Assembly: GCA_019237595.1 (NCBI GenBank)
Contig: JAFAGU010000053.1
Location: 1 to 39,280 of the forward strand
DNA from: Betaproteobacteria bacterium
Lineage (GTDB): Bacteria > Pseudomonadota > Gammaproteobacteria > Burkholderiales > SG8-39
Length of the DNA: 39,280 bases
Direction: 5' to 3'
The notes below the pieces were generated by a model. It did not search any database. It saw nothing but the letters and a program-made list of their open reading frames with translations, and had not been told where the DNA came from. A program made the position numbers and the translations under genes. Shown piece after piece: positions 11,215-21,677 of the stretch; the first letter of the stretch is position 1, and every line of letters begins with the position of its first letter.

Positions 11215-11853
11215 TCAGAGGCTCGTCATGCCGTGTCGGATGGCGAACTTCACGAGGCCGGGCATGTCGTCGATGCCCAGCTTCGCCATGAGCCGGCTGC
11301 GGTACGTGTCGATGCTCTTCGAGGACACGCCCAGCATCGCGGCGACCTCGTTGCTGGTGTGGCCCTCGACGACGAGCTTGAGCACCTGGCGCTCGCGGGC
11401 GCTCAGCCGCTCGAGCGGGTGGTCGGGGCCGCGCTCGTGCATATAGTCGTCCAGCGCCTTCGGGGAGATCTTGCCGCTGAGATACCGGCGCCCCTCGTAC
11501 ACGGCTCTCACCGCCGCCACCACTTCCTCGCCTGCCGACTCCTTGAGCACATAGCCCAGCGCTCCGGCCTGCAGCGCCTGGTATACGAATTCGGGGCCCG
11601 CGTGCATGGAGAGCATGAGGATGCGCGTCTGCGGTGCCTCGTCGTGGATGCGCTTCGCCGCCTCGATGCCGTCGACGCCGGGCAGCGCGATGTCGAGGAG
11701 CGCAACGTCGGGCGGTGCGTTGGCGACGAAGCAAAGCGCCTCCGTCGCGGTCGCGAAGCTCGCGGAAACGCGGATGTCGGCCTGTGCCTCGAGGAGCGCC
11801 GCAAGGCCATCGCGCACCACGGCGTGGTCATCGAGCAGCATTACCTGGATCAC
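11215..11853 (-). CDS. NarL/FixJ-type LuxR response regulator
   Basis: REC MIQVMLLDDHAVVRDGLAALLEA + HTH LSARERQVLKLVVEGHTSNEVAAMLGVSSKSIDTYRSRLMAKL. Confidence 0.93.
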   Translation of the reverse strand: MIQVMLLDDHAVVRDGLAALLEAQADIRVSASFATATEALCFVANAPPDVALLDIALPGVDGIEAAKRIHDEAPQTRILMLSMHAGPEFVYQALQAGALGYVLKESAGEEVVAAVRAVYEGRRYLSGKISPKALDDYMHERGPDHPLERLSARERQVLKLVVEGHTSNEVAAMLGVSSKSIDTYRSRLMAKLGIDDMPGLVKFAIRHGMTSL

Positions 11854-13022
11854 GCGGGTCGCTCCGCTGTCGGCTCGCCTGCCGGAAACTCCACGACGAC
11901 GCGCGTGCCGCTGCCAGGAAACTCCACGCGCAGCTCGCCGCCATGCGCCTCCACGCGCTCGCGCATCGCCGGCAGGCCCCAGCCGCCGCGCCGCGCGCCG
12001 CGCGCCCCCACCGGGTCGGGGAAACCGCGCCCGTCGTCCTCCACCACGAGCCGCACGCCGCGGGCCGACGGCGAAAGGGCGAGCGACACGCGAGTGCCAC
12101 CGCTGTGCTTTGCCGCATTGGTGAGCGCCTCCTGGGCGATGCGGAAGAGCGCGAGCTCCGCGTCGTGCGGCAGGCGCTCGAGAGCGCCCTCCACCGAGAC
12201 CGCCGCCTTCATGCCGGTGCGCTCAGAGAATTCCTTCGCATGCGCCCTCAGGGCGACCGAGAGCCCGTATTCCTCCAGTCCCGGCGGCCGCAGGTCGGTC
12301 ATGACGCCGCGGATGGCGTCGATGGTCGTTTCCACGAGCGACTTCATGGCGTCGATGCGCTCGCGCGCGCGCTCGGGCTCCTCGCCGAGCCGCTGGCGAA
12401 GCGCCGTGAGCTGGAGCCCGAGCGCGGTCAGGCTCTGGCCGATGAGGTCGTGCAGGTCGTCCGCCACGCGGCGCCGCTCCGATTCCTGCGCCGTGACGAG
12501 CTGGTGCATGAGGCGGCGCACATCCTGCGCGTAGCGCGTGGCGCGCTGCTCGCTCGCGCCGAGCTCGCGCGAGCGCTCCTGCACCATCTCCTCGAGGATG
12601 CGCGCGCTCGCCACCTCCGCCTCGATGTCCGTGCAGGTGCCGAACCACCGGTTCGGGCGGCCGGCGGCGTCGCGCAACGGGACGGCGCTGCCATGGTGCC
12701 AGCGGTACGTGCCGTCGGCGCGCCGCAGCCGGTATTCGATCTCGTAACGCTCACCGGACTGCAGCGCGCGAGTCCAGCTCGCGAGGCAGCGCTCCCAGTC
12801 CTCGGGGTGGACCACCGCCTTCCAGCCCCAGCCCTCGAGCGCCCCGCGCGCCATCCCGGTGTACTCGTGGCAGCGGCGGTTGAAGAAATCGAGCCAGCCG
12901 TCCGCGGCGGCCGTCCACACCATGTGGGGAATCGTGTCGGCGATCAACCGATAGAGCTCCGCCGCCTTGGCGCTGTCCTCGGCGGCGGTCGGGTCCGGCC
13001 GTGGCGGCGTGAGAAAGGCCAT
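11850..13022 (-). CDS. PAS-domain HisKA_3 (NarX-type) sensor histidine kinase
   Basis: PAS/PAC region IADTIPHMVWTAAADGWLDFFNRRCHEYTGM...; QESERRRVADDLHDLIGQSLTALGLQL; ATPase EDDGRGFPD. ORF open to 13049 but GAGGA SD precedes ATG 13022. Confidence 0.9.
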   Translation of the reverse strand: MAFLTPPRPDPTAAEDSAKAAELYRLIADTIPHMVWTAAADGWLDFFNRRCHEYTGMARGALEGWGWKAVVHPEDWERCLASWTRALQSGERYEIEYRLRRADGTYRWHHGSAVPLRDAAGRPNRWFGTCTDIEAEVASARILEEMVQERSRELGASEQRATRYAQDVRRLMHQLVTAQESERRRVADDLHDLIGQSLTALGLQLTALRQRLGEEPERARERIDAMKSLVETTIDAIRGVMTDLRPPGLEEYGLSVALRAHAKEFSERTGMKAAVSVEGALERLPHDAELALFRIAQEALTNAAKHSGGTRVSLALSPSARGVRLVVEDDGRGFPDPVGARGARRGGWGLPAMRERVEAHGGELRVEFPGSGTRVVVEFPAGEPTAERPA

Positions 13023-13054
13023 CGGTTCCTCGCGCAGACTATAATTCATCCCGC

Positions 13055-13300
13055 ATGGCCACGCTCGACCGGATCAAGGACCTCGCCGCGAAGGAGTTCT
13101 CGATCGACGCTTCCAAGCTCGATCCGGCCGCGCCGCTCGACTCGCTGGGCGTCGACTCGCTTTCCTTCATCGAGTTCATGTTCAAGGTGGAGGAGGAATT
13201 CGGCATCAATGTGTCCGACGAGGACCTGAAGGGCATCAAGACGCTGGGCGACCTCGAGCGCCACGTCGCCGCGGCGCTCGCCGCGGCCGGCAAAGGCTGA
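13055..13300 (+). CDS. Acyl carrier protein (orphan, non-fab-operon)
   Basis: 81 aa; LDSLGVDSLSFIEFMFKVEEEFGINVSDEDLKGIKTLGDLERHV with phosphopantetheine DSL motif. Confidence 0.9.
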   Translation: MATLDRIKDLAAKEFSIDASKLDPAAPLDSLGVDSLSFIEFMFKVEEEFGINVSDEDLKGIKTLGDLERHVAAALAAAGKG

Positions 13301-13315
13301 GCGCCCGTCCCTAGC

Positions 13316-14548
13316 ATGGCCTCGCGGCGCCGGGTCGTCCTCACCGGAGCGGGCGTGATCTCGCCGCTCGGTAATTCGCTTGCGGAATTCCACGCCTCCC
13401 TCCTCGCCGCTCGCTCGGGCATCCGGCGCCTGCCGGAGGATGTCGCCCAGGGATCCGGAGTGCAGGTCGGCGCGCTCGCCGATTGGGAGCCGGGCGCACT
13501 CTTTAGCGCCGCCGAGGCCGGCAATACCGACCGCGTTTCGCAGTTCGCCGTCGGCGCCGCCTCGCAGGCGATCACGGCGAGCGCGATCGATCTCGAGCGG
13601 GAGAACCGCGAGCGCGTAGGCGTGTACTGGGGAACGGGCATGGGCGGGGCCCATACGCTCGAAGCGAGCTACAAGCACCTCTACTCGACCGGCGAATGGC
13701 GCACTCGGCCCTTGACCGTCGTCATGGCCATGAACAACGCCGCCGGCTCGAACGTGGCCGTGCGCTTCGGCCTGCGCGGCCCGTTCGCGAATTTCTCGAC
13801 TGCCTGCTCGTCCTCCGCCATGGCGATCGGCGAAGCGATGCGCACCATCGAAGCCGGCCGCGCCGACGCGATCGTCGCCGGCGGGTCCGAGTCGCTCCTC
13901 ACGCCTGCGACGCTGCTCGCGTGGCAATCGCTTCGCACGCTTGCACCTGCGGATGCGGCCGACCCGGCCGCGAGCTGCAAGCCCTTCGATCGCCGGCGTG
14001 CGGGTCTCGTGCTTGGCGAAGGCGCCGCCGCGTTCGTGCTCGAAGAGGAGTCGCGCGCCGCCGCACGAGGCGCGCGCATCCTCGCGCGGCTCACGGGTTA
14101 CGGGAACGCGTGCGACGCCGTGCATATGTCGCGGCCGGACCGCGGCGGGCAGGTGCGCGCCATGCGCGAGGCGTTGTCGGAATCCGGGCTCTCGCCTGAC
14201 GATATCGCGTACATCAACGCTCATGGAACGGCCACGGCAGTAGGCGATGTCGTCGAGTGCCAGGCGATCCGGGAAGTCTTCGGCGACAGGCCGGTGCGCG
14301 TGAGCTCGACCAAGTCGCTGCACGGCCACCTGCTCGGCGGCGCCGGGGCGCTCGAGCTCGCGGCAGCGCTCCTGCCCTTCGAGAAGGGCATGATGCCGCC
14401 GACGGCTTTCCTCGAGGATCCCGACCCCGCGTGCGCGCTTGCGCACGTGGCGCTTCACGCGCAGGCCATCGAACGGCCGCGGGCCGTGATGTCGAACTCG
14501 TTTGCCTTCGGAGGATCTGACGTCGTGCTGGTTGCGGAGCAGCCCTAG
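13316..14548 (+). CDS. Beta-ketoacyl-ACP synthase (KAS II/FabF-like)
   Basis: RRVVLTGAGVISPLGNSL; FSTACSSSAMAIGEA active-site Cys; INAHGTATAVGDVVE; STKSLHGHLLGGAGALE. Confidence 0.92.
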   Translation: MASRRRVVLTGAGVISPLGNSLAEFHASLLAARSGIRRLPEDVAQGSGVQVGALADWEPGALFSAAEAGNTDRVSQFAVGAASQAITASAIDLERENRERVGVYWGTGMGGAHTLEASYKHLYSTGEWRTRPLTVVMAMNNAAGSNVAVRFGLRGPFANFSTACSSSAMAIGEAMRTIEAGRADAIVAGGSESLLTPATLLAWQSLRTLAPADAADPAASCKPFDRRRAGLVLGEGAAAFVLEEESRAAARGARILARLTGYGNACDAVHMSRPDRGGQVRAMREALSESGLSPDDIAYINAHGTATAVGDVVECQAIREVFGDRPVRVSSTKSLHGHLLGGAGALELAAALLPFEKGMMPPTAFLEDPDPACALAHVALHAQAIERPRAVMSNSFAFGGSDVVLVAEQP

Positions 14549-16476
14549 CCGCCCGGAGAAGCGAGGGGCTGGGAAGCCACGGCGCGAAGCAGCCGGCGCA
14601 GCGCGCTGAACTCCACCGGCTTCGTCAGGTGGTGGTCGAATCCGGCCGCCGCCGTACGAGCGCGATCCTGCGGCTGGCCGTAGCCCGTGATCGCGATGAT
14701 CGTCATCCTGGGAAGCTTGGAATCCGCGCGCACCTGGCGCGCAATCTCGTAGCCGTTCAGCTCCGGCAGCCCGATGTCGAGCAGCAGCGCCTCGGGCCTG
14801 AATTCACGCGCGGCGGCAAGCCCTGCCGGCCCGTTCGTGGCTACGCGAATCTCGTGTCCCTCGTTCTCGAGCAGGTAGCGAAGCGCGTTCGCCGCATCCG
14901 CGTTGTCGTCGACGATCACGATGCGCAGGCGCCGAGCGCTTCCCTCGTCCGCGCCTTCGGCGTCCGCCTCCGCGGGCTCCGAGCCGGCGTACGCCGGGAG
15001 CCGCACGCTGAACTTGCTTCCCTGGCCTGGGCCTTCGCTTGCAGCTTCGATGCTGCCGCCGTGTAGCGTGACGAGCCGCTCGACGAGCGTGAGGCCTACG
15101 CCCAGTCCGCCTTCCGGGCGGTCGATGGACTGCTGGCCCTGCTTGAAGAGCTCGAAGGCGGTGCGCACGAGCTCGGGCGACATCCCGATGCCGGTGTCCT
15201 CGACGCTGAAGGTCACGTGCTCGCCCGAGCGCCCGGCACGAACGACGATGCGGCCACCGTTGGGCGTGAACTTCGCGGCGTTGTGCAGCAGGTTCTGGAT
15301 GACCTGGCTCAGGCGCACCGGGTCCGCTTCCGTCTCCAGCGGCTCCTCCGGCAGCTCAATGACGAGCTCATGGCCTCGGCTCTGGATCCATTGCGCGGAA
15401 GCATCCGCGGCCTCGCGGATGGAGCGCCGAAGGTCGACGCGCGCGCGGCTGAGCGCGACCGTGGAGCGCGTGATGCGGCTCACGTCGAGCAGGTCGTCGA
15501 CCAGGCGCGTCATCTGCACCGTCTGGCGCTGGAGGACGTCGCGCACCCAGAGCTCCGTGGGATCGGTGGTGGGCTTCCTCGTGAGCAAGTGCAAGGCGTT
15601 GCGGATCGGCGCGAGCGGGTTACGCAGCTCGTGCGCCAGCATCGCGAGGAATTCATTCGTCTGCTTTTCCGCCTTCTCGAGGGCTTCCACGCGACGCCGG
15701 TCGGTGAGGTCGCGCGTCACCTTAGCGAAGCCCTGGAGCGTGCCGTCCGCGTCGCGGATCGCCGTAAGCACCACGTTCGCCCGGAACGTCGTCCCGTCCT
15801 TGCGCACGCGCAGGCCCTCGTCCTCGAAGCGGCCGGTGCGCGCGGCGGTCTCGAGCTCCTGCTCGGGCCAGCGGCGCTGGCGGCCCTCCTCCGGGTAAAG
15901 CAGGGAGAAATGCCGGCCCAGGATCTCGTCGCGCGAGTAGCCGTTGATGCGCTCCGCGCCCGAATTCCAGCTCACCACTCGGCCCTCGGGATCGAGCATG
16001 AAGATCGCGTAGTCCTTGACCGCGTCCACGAGCGTGCGAAAGCGCGCCTCGCTCTGGCGAAGGAGCTCTTCCTGCCGGCGGCGCTCGGTGAGGTCGCGGG
16101 TGATCTTGGCGAAACCGCGCAGCGTGCCGTCGCGGTCCTTGATCGCCGTGATGACGACGTTAGCCCAGAAGGTCGTCCAGTCCTTGCGCACGCGAAGGCC
16201 CTCGTCCTCGAAGCGACCCTGCGCGGCGGCCATGACAAGCTCCTGCTGCGGCCAGCCACGCGCCTTCGCCTCCTCCGGGTAGAAAATCGAAAAGTGCTTG
16301 CCGAGGATCTCGTGCGCGGCATAGCCCTTCAGCCGCTCCGCGCCCGGATTCCACGAGGCGACCCGGCCGTCCGCATCCAGCAGGAAGATGGCGTAGTCGT
16401 GGACGCTCTCGACTAGACGCTGGAACGGATTGTCGAGGCCGGCCAGCGGCCTCGCCGGTTCTTCCGGTTCTGTCAT
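14545..16476 (-). CDS. Hybrid sensor histidine kinase: PAS-PAS-HisKA-HATPase-REC
   Basis: Two similar PAS/PAC units, NEFLAMLAHELRNPLAPIRNAL H-box, VEDTGIGMSPELV, C-terminal REC IVIVDDNADAANALRYLL...EALLLDIGLPELNGYE; ORF upstream of ATG 16476 only reads through a tRNA. Confidence 0.93.
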   Translation of the reverse strand: MTEPEEPARPLAGLDNPFQRLVESVHDYAIFLLDADGRVASWNPGAERLKGYAAHEILGKHFSIFYPEEAKARGWPQQELVMAAAQGRFEDEGLRVRKDWTTFWANVVITAIKDRDGTLRGFAKITRDLTERRRQEELLRQSEARFRTLVDAVKDYAIFMLDPEGRVVSWNSGAERINGYSRDEILGRHFSLLYPEEGRQRRWPEQELETAARTGRFEDEGLRVRKDGTTFRANVVLTAIRDADGTLQGFAKVTRDLTDRRRVEALEKAEKQTNEFLAMLAHELRNPLAPIRNALHLLTRKPTTDPTELWVRDVLQRQTVQMTRLVDDLLDVSRITRSTVALSRARVDLRRSIREAADASAQWIQSRGHELVIELPEEPLETEADPVRLSQVIQNLLHNAAKFTPNGGRIVVRAGRSGEHVTFSVEDTGIGMSPELVRTAFELFKQGQQSIDRPEGGLGVGLTLVERLVTLHGGSIEAASEGPGQGSKFSVRLPAYAGSEPAEADAEGADEGSARRLRIVIVDDNADAANALRYLLENEGHEIRVATNGPAGLAAAREFRPEALLLDIGLPELNGYEIARQVRADSKLPRMTIIAITGYGQPQDRARTAAAGFDHHLTKPVEFSALRRLLRAVASQPLASPGG

Positions 16477-16528
16477 CCTGTGGACTGGAAAAAGGAACTT
16501 CTCATCATACGTCGCGTGCGGCAAAAGA

Positions 16529-16604
16529 TGGTGGCCAAGGCCGGAATCGAACCAGCGACACACGGATTTTCGGTCCGCTGCTCTACCAACTGAGCTACTT
16601 GGCC
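16529..16604 (-). tRNA. tRNA-Phe (GAA), CCA encoded
   Basis: Minus strand GGCCAAGTAGCTCAGTTGGTAGAGCAGCGGACCGAAAATCCGTGTGTCGCTGGTTCGATTCCGGCCTTGGCCACCA folds as cloverleaf; anticodon loop CCGAAAA, anticodon GAA. Confidence 0.93.
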
Positions 16605-16627
16605 GGGGTCCCGCTGGGAAGGCGCGA

Positions 16628-16633
16628 ATTATA
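16628..16633 (-). promoter_or_regulatory. Putative -10 (TATAAT) of the tRNA-Phe transcription unit
   Basis: Minus strand GACGCTATAATTCGCGCC, 24 nt before the tRNA 5' end; no clear -35, that region lies in the groEL terminator. Confidence 0.5.
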
Positions 16634-16645
16634 GCGTCGCAAAAG

Positions 16646-16669
16646 AAAAGGGCCCCGGAGGGCCCTTTT
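16646..16669 (-). terminator. Intrinsic terminator downstream of groEL
   Basis: Perfect inverted repeat AAAAGGGCCC-CGGA-GGGCCCTTTT; on minus strand followed by CTTTTG. Confidence 0.85.
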
Positions 16670-16700
16670 CTGCTCTTGAAGAATTTCTTCTTCGAGAACC

Positions 16701-18365
<1,665 letters not shown>

Positions 18366-18382
18366 CTAGTGTTCGATCTCGA

Positions 18383-18676
18383 TCAGTTGCCTTCGATGAC
18401 GCCCATGATGTCCTCCTCGCGCATCACGAGGAGCTCGTCACCCTTGACCTTCACCGTCTGGCCCGAGTACTTGCCGAAGAGCACGCGGTCGCCGACCTTG
18501 ACGTCGATCGGGATCAGCTTGCCCTGCTCGTCTTTCTTGCCCTTGCCCACGGCGACGATCTCGCCCTGGTCGGGCTTCTCGGCGGCGGTATCGGGAATCA
18601 CGATGCCACCCGCGGACTTGCGCTCCTCTTCGATGCGCTTGACGATCACGCGGTCATGCAGCGGACGAATCTTCAT
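18383..18676 (-). CDS. groES: 10 kDa co-chaperonin GroES
   Basis: [44 protein letters not shown]... Confidence 0.98.
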   Translation of the reverse strand: MKIRPLHDRVIVKRIEEERKSAGGIVIPDTAAEKPDQGEIVAVGKGKKDEQGKLIPIDVKVGDRVLFGKYSGQTVKVKGDELLVMREEDIMGVIEGN

Positions 18677-18761
18677 GCGAATCTCCCGTTGGAAAGTCGA
18701 TGTATTACAATGGCTTGGGTACTATCCCGAGCCCGGAAACGAGGGATCGAGCGCAAAGGTG

Positions 18762-18788
18762 TTAGCACTCAATCCTAACGAGTGCTAA
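18762..18788. promoter_or_regulatory. CIRCE element (HrcA operator)
   Basis: TTAGCACTC-AATCCTAAC-GAGTGCTAA, a perfect 9-N9-9 inverted repeat matching the CIRCE consensus, between groES and dacB. Confidence 0.95.
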
Positions 18789-18826
18789 TGATAGGCGCGT
18801 ACGGGCGCAAATTCAAGGGGAAAGCC

Positions 18827-20278
18827 ATGCGGCGGTGCATCGCCGGCGCGATGCTAGTGCTTGCTCACCTGACGGCTTGGGCGCAGCTCCCGGGCACCGT
18901 ACTGCAGGGACTGCGGGACGCCGGTATTCCGGCCGGCAACGTCTCGGCGATCGTGCAAAGAGCCGGCAGCGACGTTCCCGTTCTCGCTTATCGCACCGAA
19001 GTTCCGGTCAACCCGGCTTCGGTGATGAAGCTCGTGACGACCTACGCGGCGCTCGAGCTCCTGGGGCCGGCCTACCGGTGGAAAACGGAGGTCTACCAGG
19101 CCGGCGAGACGCTCTACCTGCGCGGCACGGGGGATCCGAAGCTCAACTACGAGAGCTTCTGGATGCTGCTGCGCGCGCTCCGCGGCCGGGGTCTCAAGGA
19201 CCTGCGCGGAGACATCGTGCTCGATCGCAGCTTTTTCGGCCCGGTTGCGGACGGACGGATCGACGACGAGGCGTTCCGCCCCTACAACGTCACGCCGGAC
19301 GCCCTGCTCGTGAATTTCAAGTCGCTGCGCTTCACGTTCCTTCCCGATTCCACTTCCGTGCGCATCTACGCCGAGCCGGGATTGCCGGGACTCGAGCTCG
19401 TGAACGGGCTCAAGCTCGCAAACGGAGCCTGCCCGGACGGGCGCGCTTTCCGGGACCTGATCGGCGCCCAATTCCAGTCGCAGCCGCCGCGCGCGGCGTT
19501 CATGGGCGCATATCCCCTCTCCTGCGGCGAGAAGGAGCTCAACGTCGCGCTCCACACCCCGGCGGATTATGTGGAGGGGATGATCCGGCAGCTCTGGAGC
19601 GAGCTCGGCGGGAAGTGGGAAGACGGCAACGGCCGGCCCGGCCGCGTCCGCGAGGGCACCGTGCCGCCGGGCGCCACACTTTTATATGCTCATGAGTCTG
19701 AGCCGCTCGCCGAGATCGTGCGCGACATCAACAAGTTCTCGAACAACGTCATGGCTCGGCAGCTCTTCCTCACGCTCGCCGCCGAGCTCGGCGGCCCGCC
19801 GGCGCGGCCCGAAAATGCGATGCAGGCGATCCGGCAGTGGCTCTCGCGCAAGGGCCTTTCGATTCCGGAGCTCGCGATGGAAAACGGCTCCGGGCTCTCG
19901 CGCAACGAGCGCATCAGCGTGCGAAGCCTCGCCGCGCTCCTGCAGGCGGCGTGGAAGAGCCAGGTGATGCCGGAGTTCATCGCGTCGCTGCCCATCGTTG
20001 CCGCGGACGGTACGATGAAGAAGCGGCTCCAAAGCGAGCCGGTCGCCGGCCAGGCGCACATCAAGACGGGCCTCCTTCACGATGCGCGGGCGGTGGCGGG
20101 CTACGTGCTCGACCGCAACGGCAACCGCGAGATCGTCGCCATGGTGATCAACGACCCCCGCGCTCCGGAAGGGCAGGCGGCGCTCGATGCCCTGGTCGAG
20201 TGGGCCTATTCCCAGCCGCCTATAGCCCCAGCTCCGACCAAAGCGCGTCCACGCGGCGCTTTACCTCGGCATCCATGA
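18827..20278 (+). CDS. dacB: D-alanyl-D-alanine carboxypeptidase/endopeptidase (PBP4 family)
   Basis: Signal peptide [49 protein letters not shown] (SxxK); [15 protein letters not shown] (SxN); [18 protein letters not shown] (KTG). Confidence 0.94.
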   Translation: MRRCIAGAMLVLAHLTAWAQLPGTVLQGLRDAGIPAGNVSAIVQRAGSDVPVLAYRTEVPVNPASVMKLVTTYAALELLGPAYRWKTEVYQAGETLYLRGTGDPKLNYESFWMLLRALRGRGLKDLRGDIVLDRSFFGPVADGRIDDEAFRPYNVTPDALLVNFKSLRFTFLPDSTSVRIYAEPGLPGLELVNGLKLANGACPDGRAFRDLIGAQFQSQPPRAAFMGAYPLSCGEKELNVALHTPADYVEGMIRQLWSELGGKWEDGNGRPGRVREGTVPPGATLLYAHESEPLAEIVRDINKFSNNVMARQLFLTLAAELGGPPARPENAMQAIRQWLSRKGLSIPELAMENGSGLSRNERISVRSLAALLQAAWKSQVMPEFIASLPIVAADGTMKKRLQSEPVAGQAHIKTGLLHDARAVAGYVLDRNGNREIVAMVINDPRAPEGQAALDALVEWAYSQPPIAPAPTKARPRGALPRHP

Positions 20279-21677
20279 CGATCGGCCGCCCCCAGCGGCG
20301 GCTCGTCTCGCCCGGCCACTTGCTCGTCGCGTCGATGCCCATCTTCGAGCCCAGCCCGGAGACAGGGCTCGCGAAATCGAGGTAGTCGATCGGCGTGTTC
20401 TCGGCGAGCAGCGTGTCCCGCGCCGGATCGACCCGCGTGCTGAGCGCCCAGACGACTTCCTTCCAGTCGCGCACGTCCACGTCGTCGTCGCAGACGACGA
20501 TGAACTTGGTGTACATGAATTGGCGGAGGTAGCTCCAGACGCCGAACATCACGCGCTTGGCGTGGCCGGGATACTGCTTGCGCATGCTCACGACCGCCAT
20601 GCGGTACGAGCAGGCTTCCGCCGGCAGGTAGAAGTCGACGATCTCGGGGAACTGCTTGCGGATGAGCGGGACGAATACTTCGTTCAGCGCGATGCCGAGC
20701 ATCGCCGGCTCGTCGGGCGGCTTTCCGGTGTACGTCGAGTGATAGATCGGCGAGCGGCGCATCGTGATGCGATCGATCGTGAGAACGGGGAACCGCTCCG
20801 CCTCGTTGTAGTAGCCCGTGTGGTCGCCGAAAGGTCCCTCTTCCGCGGTTTCCCGGCCGATGGATCCCTCGAGGACGATCTCCGCGCTCGCCGGTACTTG
20901 GAGCTCGTTCGTAAGGCATTGGACGAGCTCGGTGCGCGCGCCACGCAGCAGCCCGGCAAACTGGTACTCGCCCAGCGTGTCCGGCACGGGCGTCACGGCA
21001 GCGAGGATCGTCGCCGGGTCGGCACCAATGGCGACCGACACCGGGAAAGGCGCCTCGGAAATCGCGCAGTGGTCGCGGTAGTCGAGCGCTCCGCCGCGGT
21101 GCGCGAGCCAGCGCATGATGACGCGGTTCGGCCCGATCACCTGCTGGCGATAGATGCCGAGGTTCTGGCGCTTCTTGTGGGGCCCGCGCGTCACCGTGAG
21201 ACCCCAGGTGATGAGCGGCCCGGCGTCCTGCGGCCAGCAGGTCTGGATCGGCAGCCGCCCGAGGTCGACGTCCTTGCCTTCCCAGACGACTTCCTGGCAG
21301 GGCGCATCGCGGCGCTCGCGCGGCGCCATGTTGAGCGCCTGCTTGAGGAGCGGAAACTTCTCCCATAAGTCGCCCCATCCCTGGGGCGGCTCGGGCTCGC
21401 GCAGGCGCGCGAGGAGCCCCCCGACTTCCCGCAGCTTCATCGTGTCGTCCACTCCCATCGCCGCCGCGATGCGAGGAAGCGAGCCAAAGAGATTGCCGAG
21501 GACGGGGATCCGGTAGCCCGCAGGTTGTTCGAAGACGAGCGCCGGCCCGCCGGCGCGCAGCACCCGGTCGCAGATCTCGGTCATCTCGAGGCGCGGCGAT
21601 ACCGGTGCGGCGATGCGCTTCAGCTCGCCGCGCGCTTCGAGCTGCGACAGGAACTCCCGCAGGTCGGCGTAGCTCAT
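20220..21677 (-). CDS. ubiD: 4-hydroxy-3-polyprenylbenzoate decarboxylase, UbiD family
   Basis: [22 protein letters not shown]...PVLGNLFGS...[20 protein letters not shown]. Confidence 0.96.
   Translation of the reverse strand: MSYADLREFLSQLEARGELKRIAAPVSPRLEMTEICDRVLRAGGPALVFEQPAGYRIPVLGNLFGSLPRIAAAMGVDDTMKLREVGGLLARLREPEPPQGWGDLWEKFPLLKQALNMAPRERRDAPCQEVVWEGKDVDLGRLPIQTCWPQDAGPLITWGLTVTRGPHKKRQNLGIYRQQVIGPNRVIMRWLAHRGGALDYRDHCAISEAPFPVSVAIGADPATILAAVTPVPDTLGEYQFAGLLRGARTELVQCLTNELQVPASAEIVLEGSIGRETAEEGPFGDHTGYYNEAERFPVLTIDRITMRRSPIYHSTYTGKPPDEPAMLGIALNEVFVPLIRKQFPEIVDFYLPAEACSYRMAVVSMRKQYPGHAKRVMFGVWSYLRQFMYTKFIVVCDDDVDVRDWKEVVWALSTRVDPARDTLLAENTPIDYLDFASPVSGLGSKMGIDATSKWPGETSRRWGRPIVMDAEVKRRVDALWSELGL

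Noticed and set aside
9718-12534. 938-aa plus-strand ORF antisense to prfA, hemA and NarL regulator
   Set aside because: Low-complexity Arg/Ala/His-rich translation; GC-rich third positions of real genes keep the antisense frame free of stops. The minus-strand genes are unambiguous.
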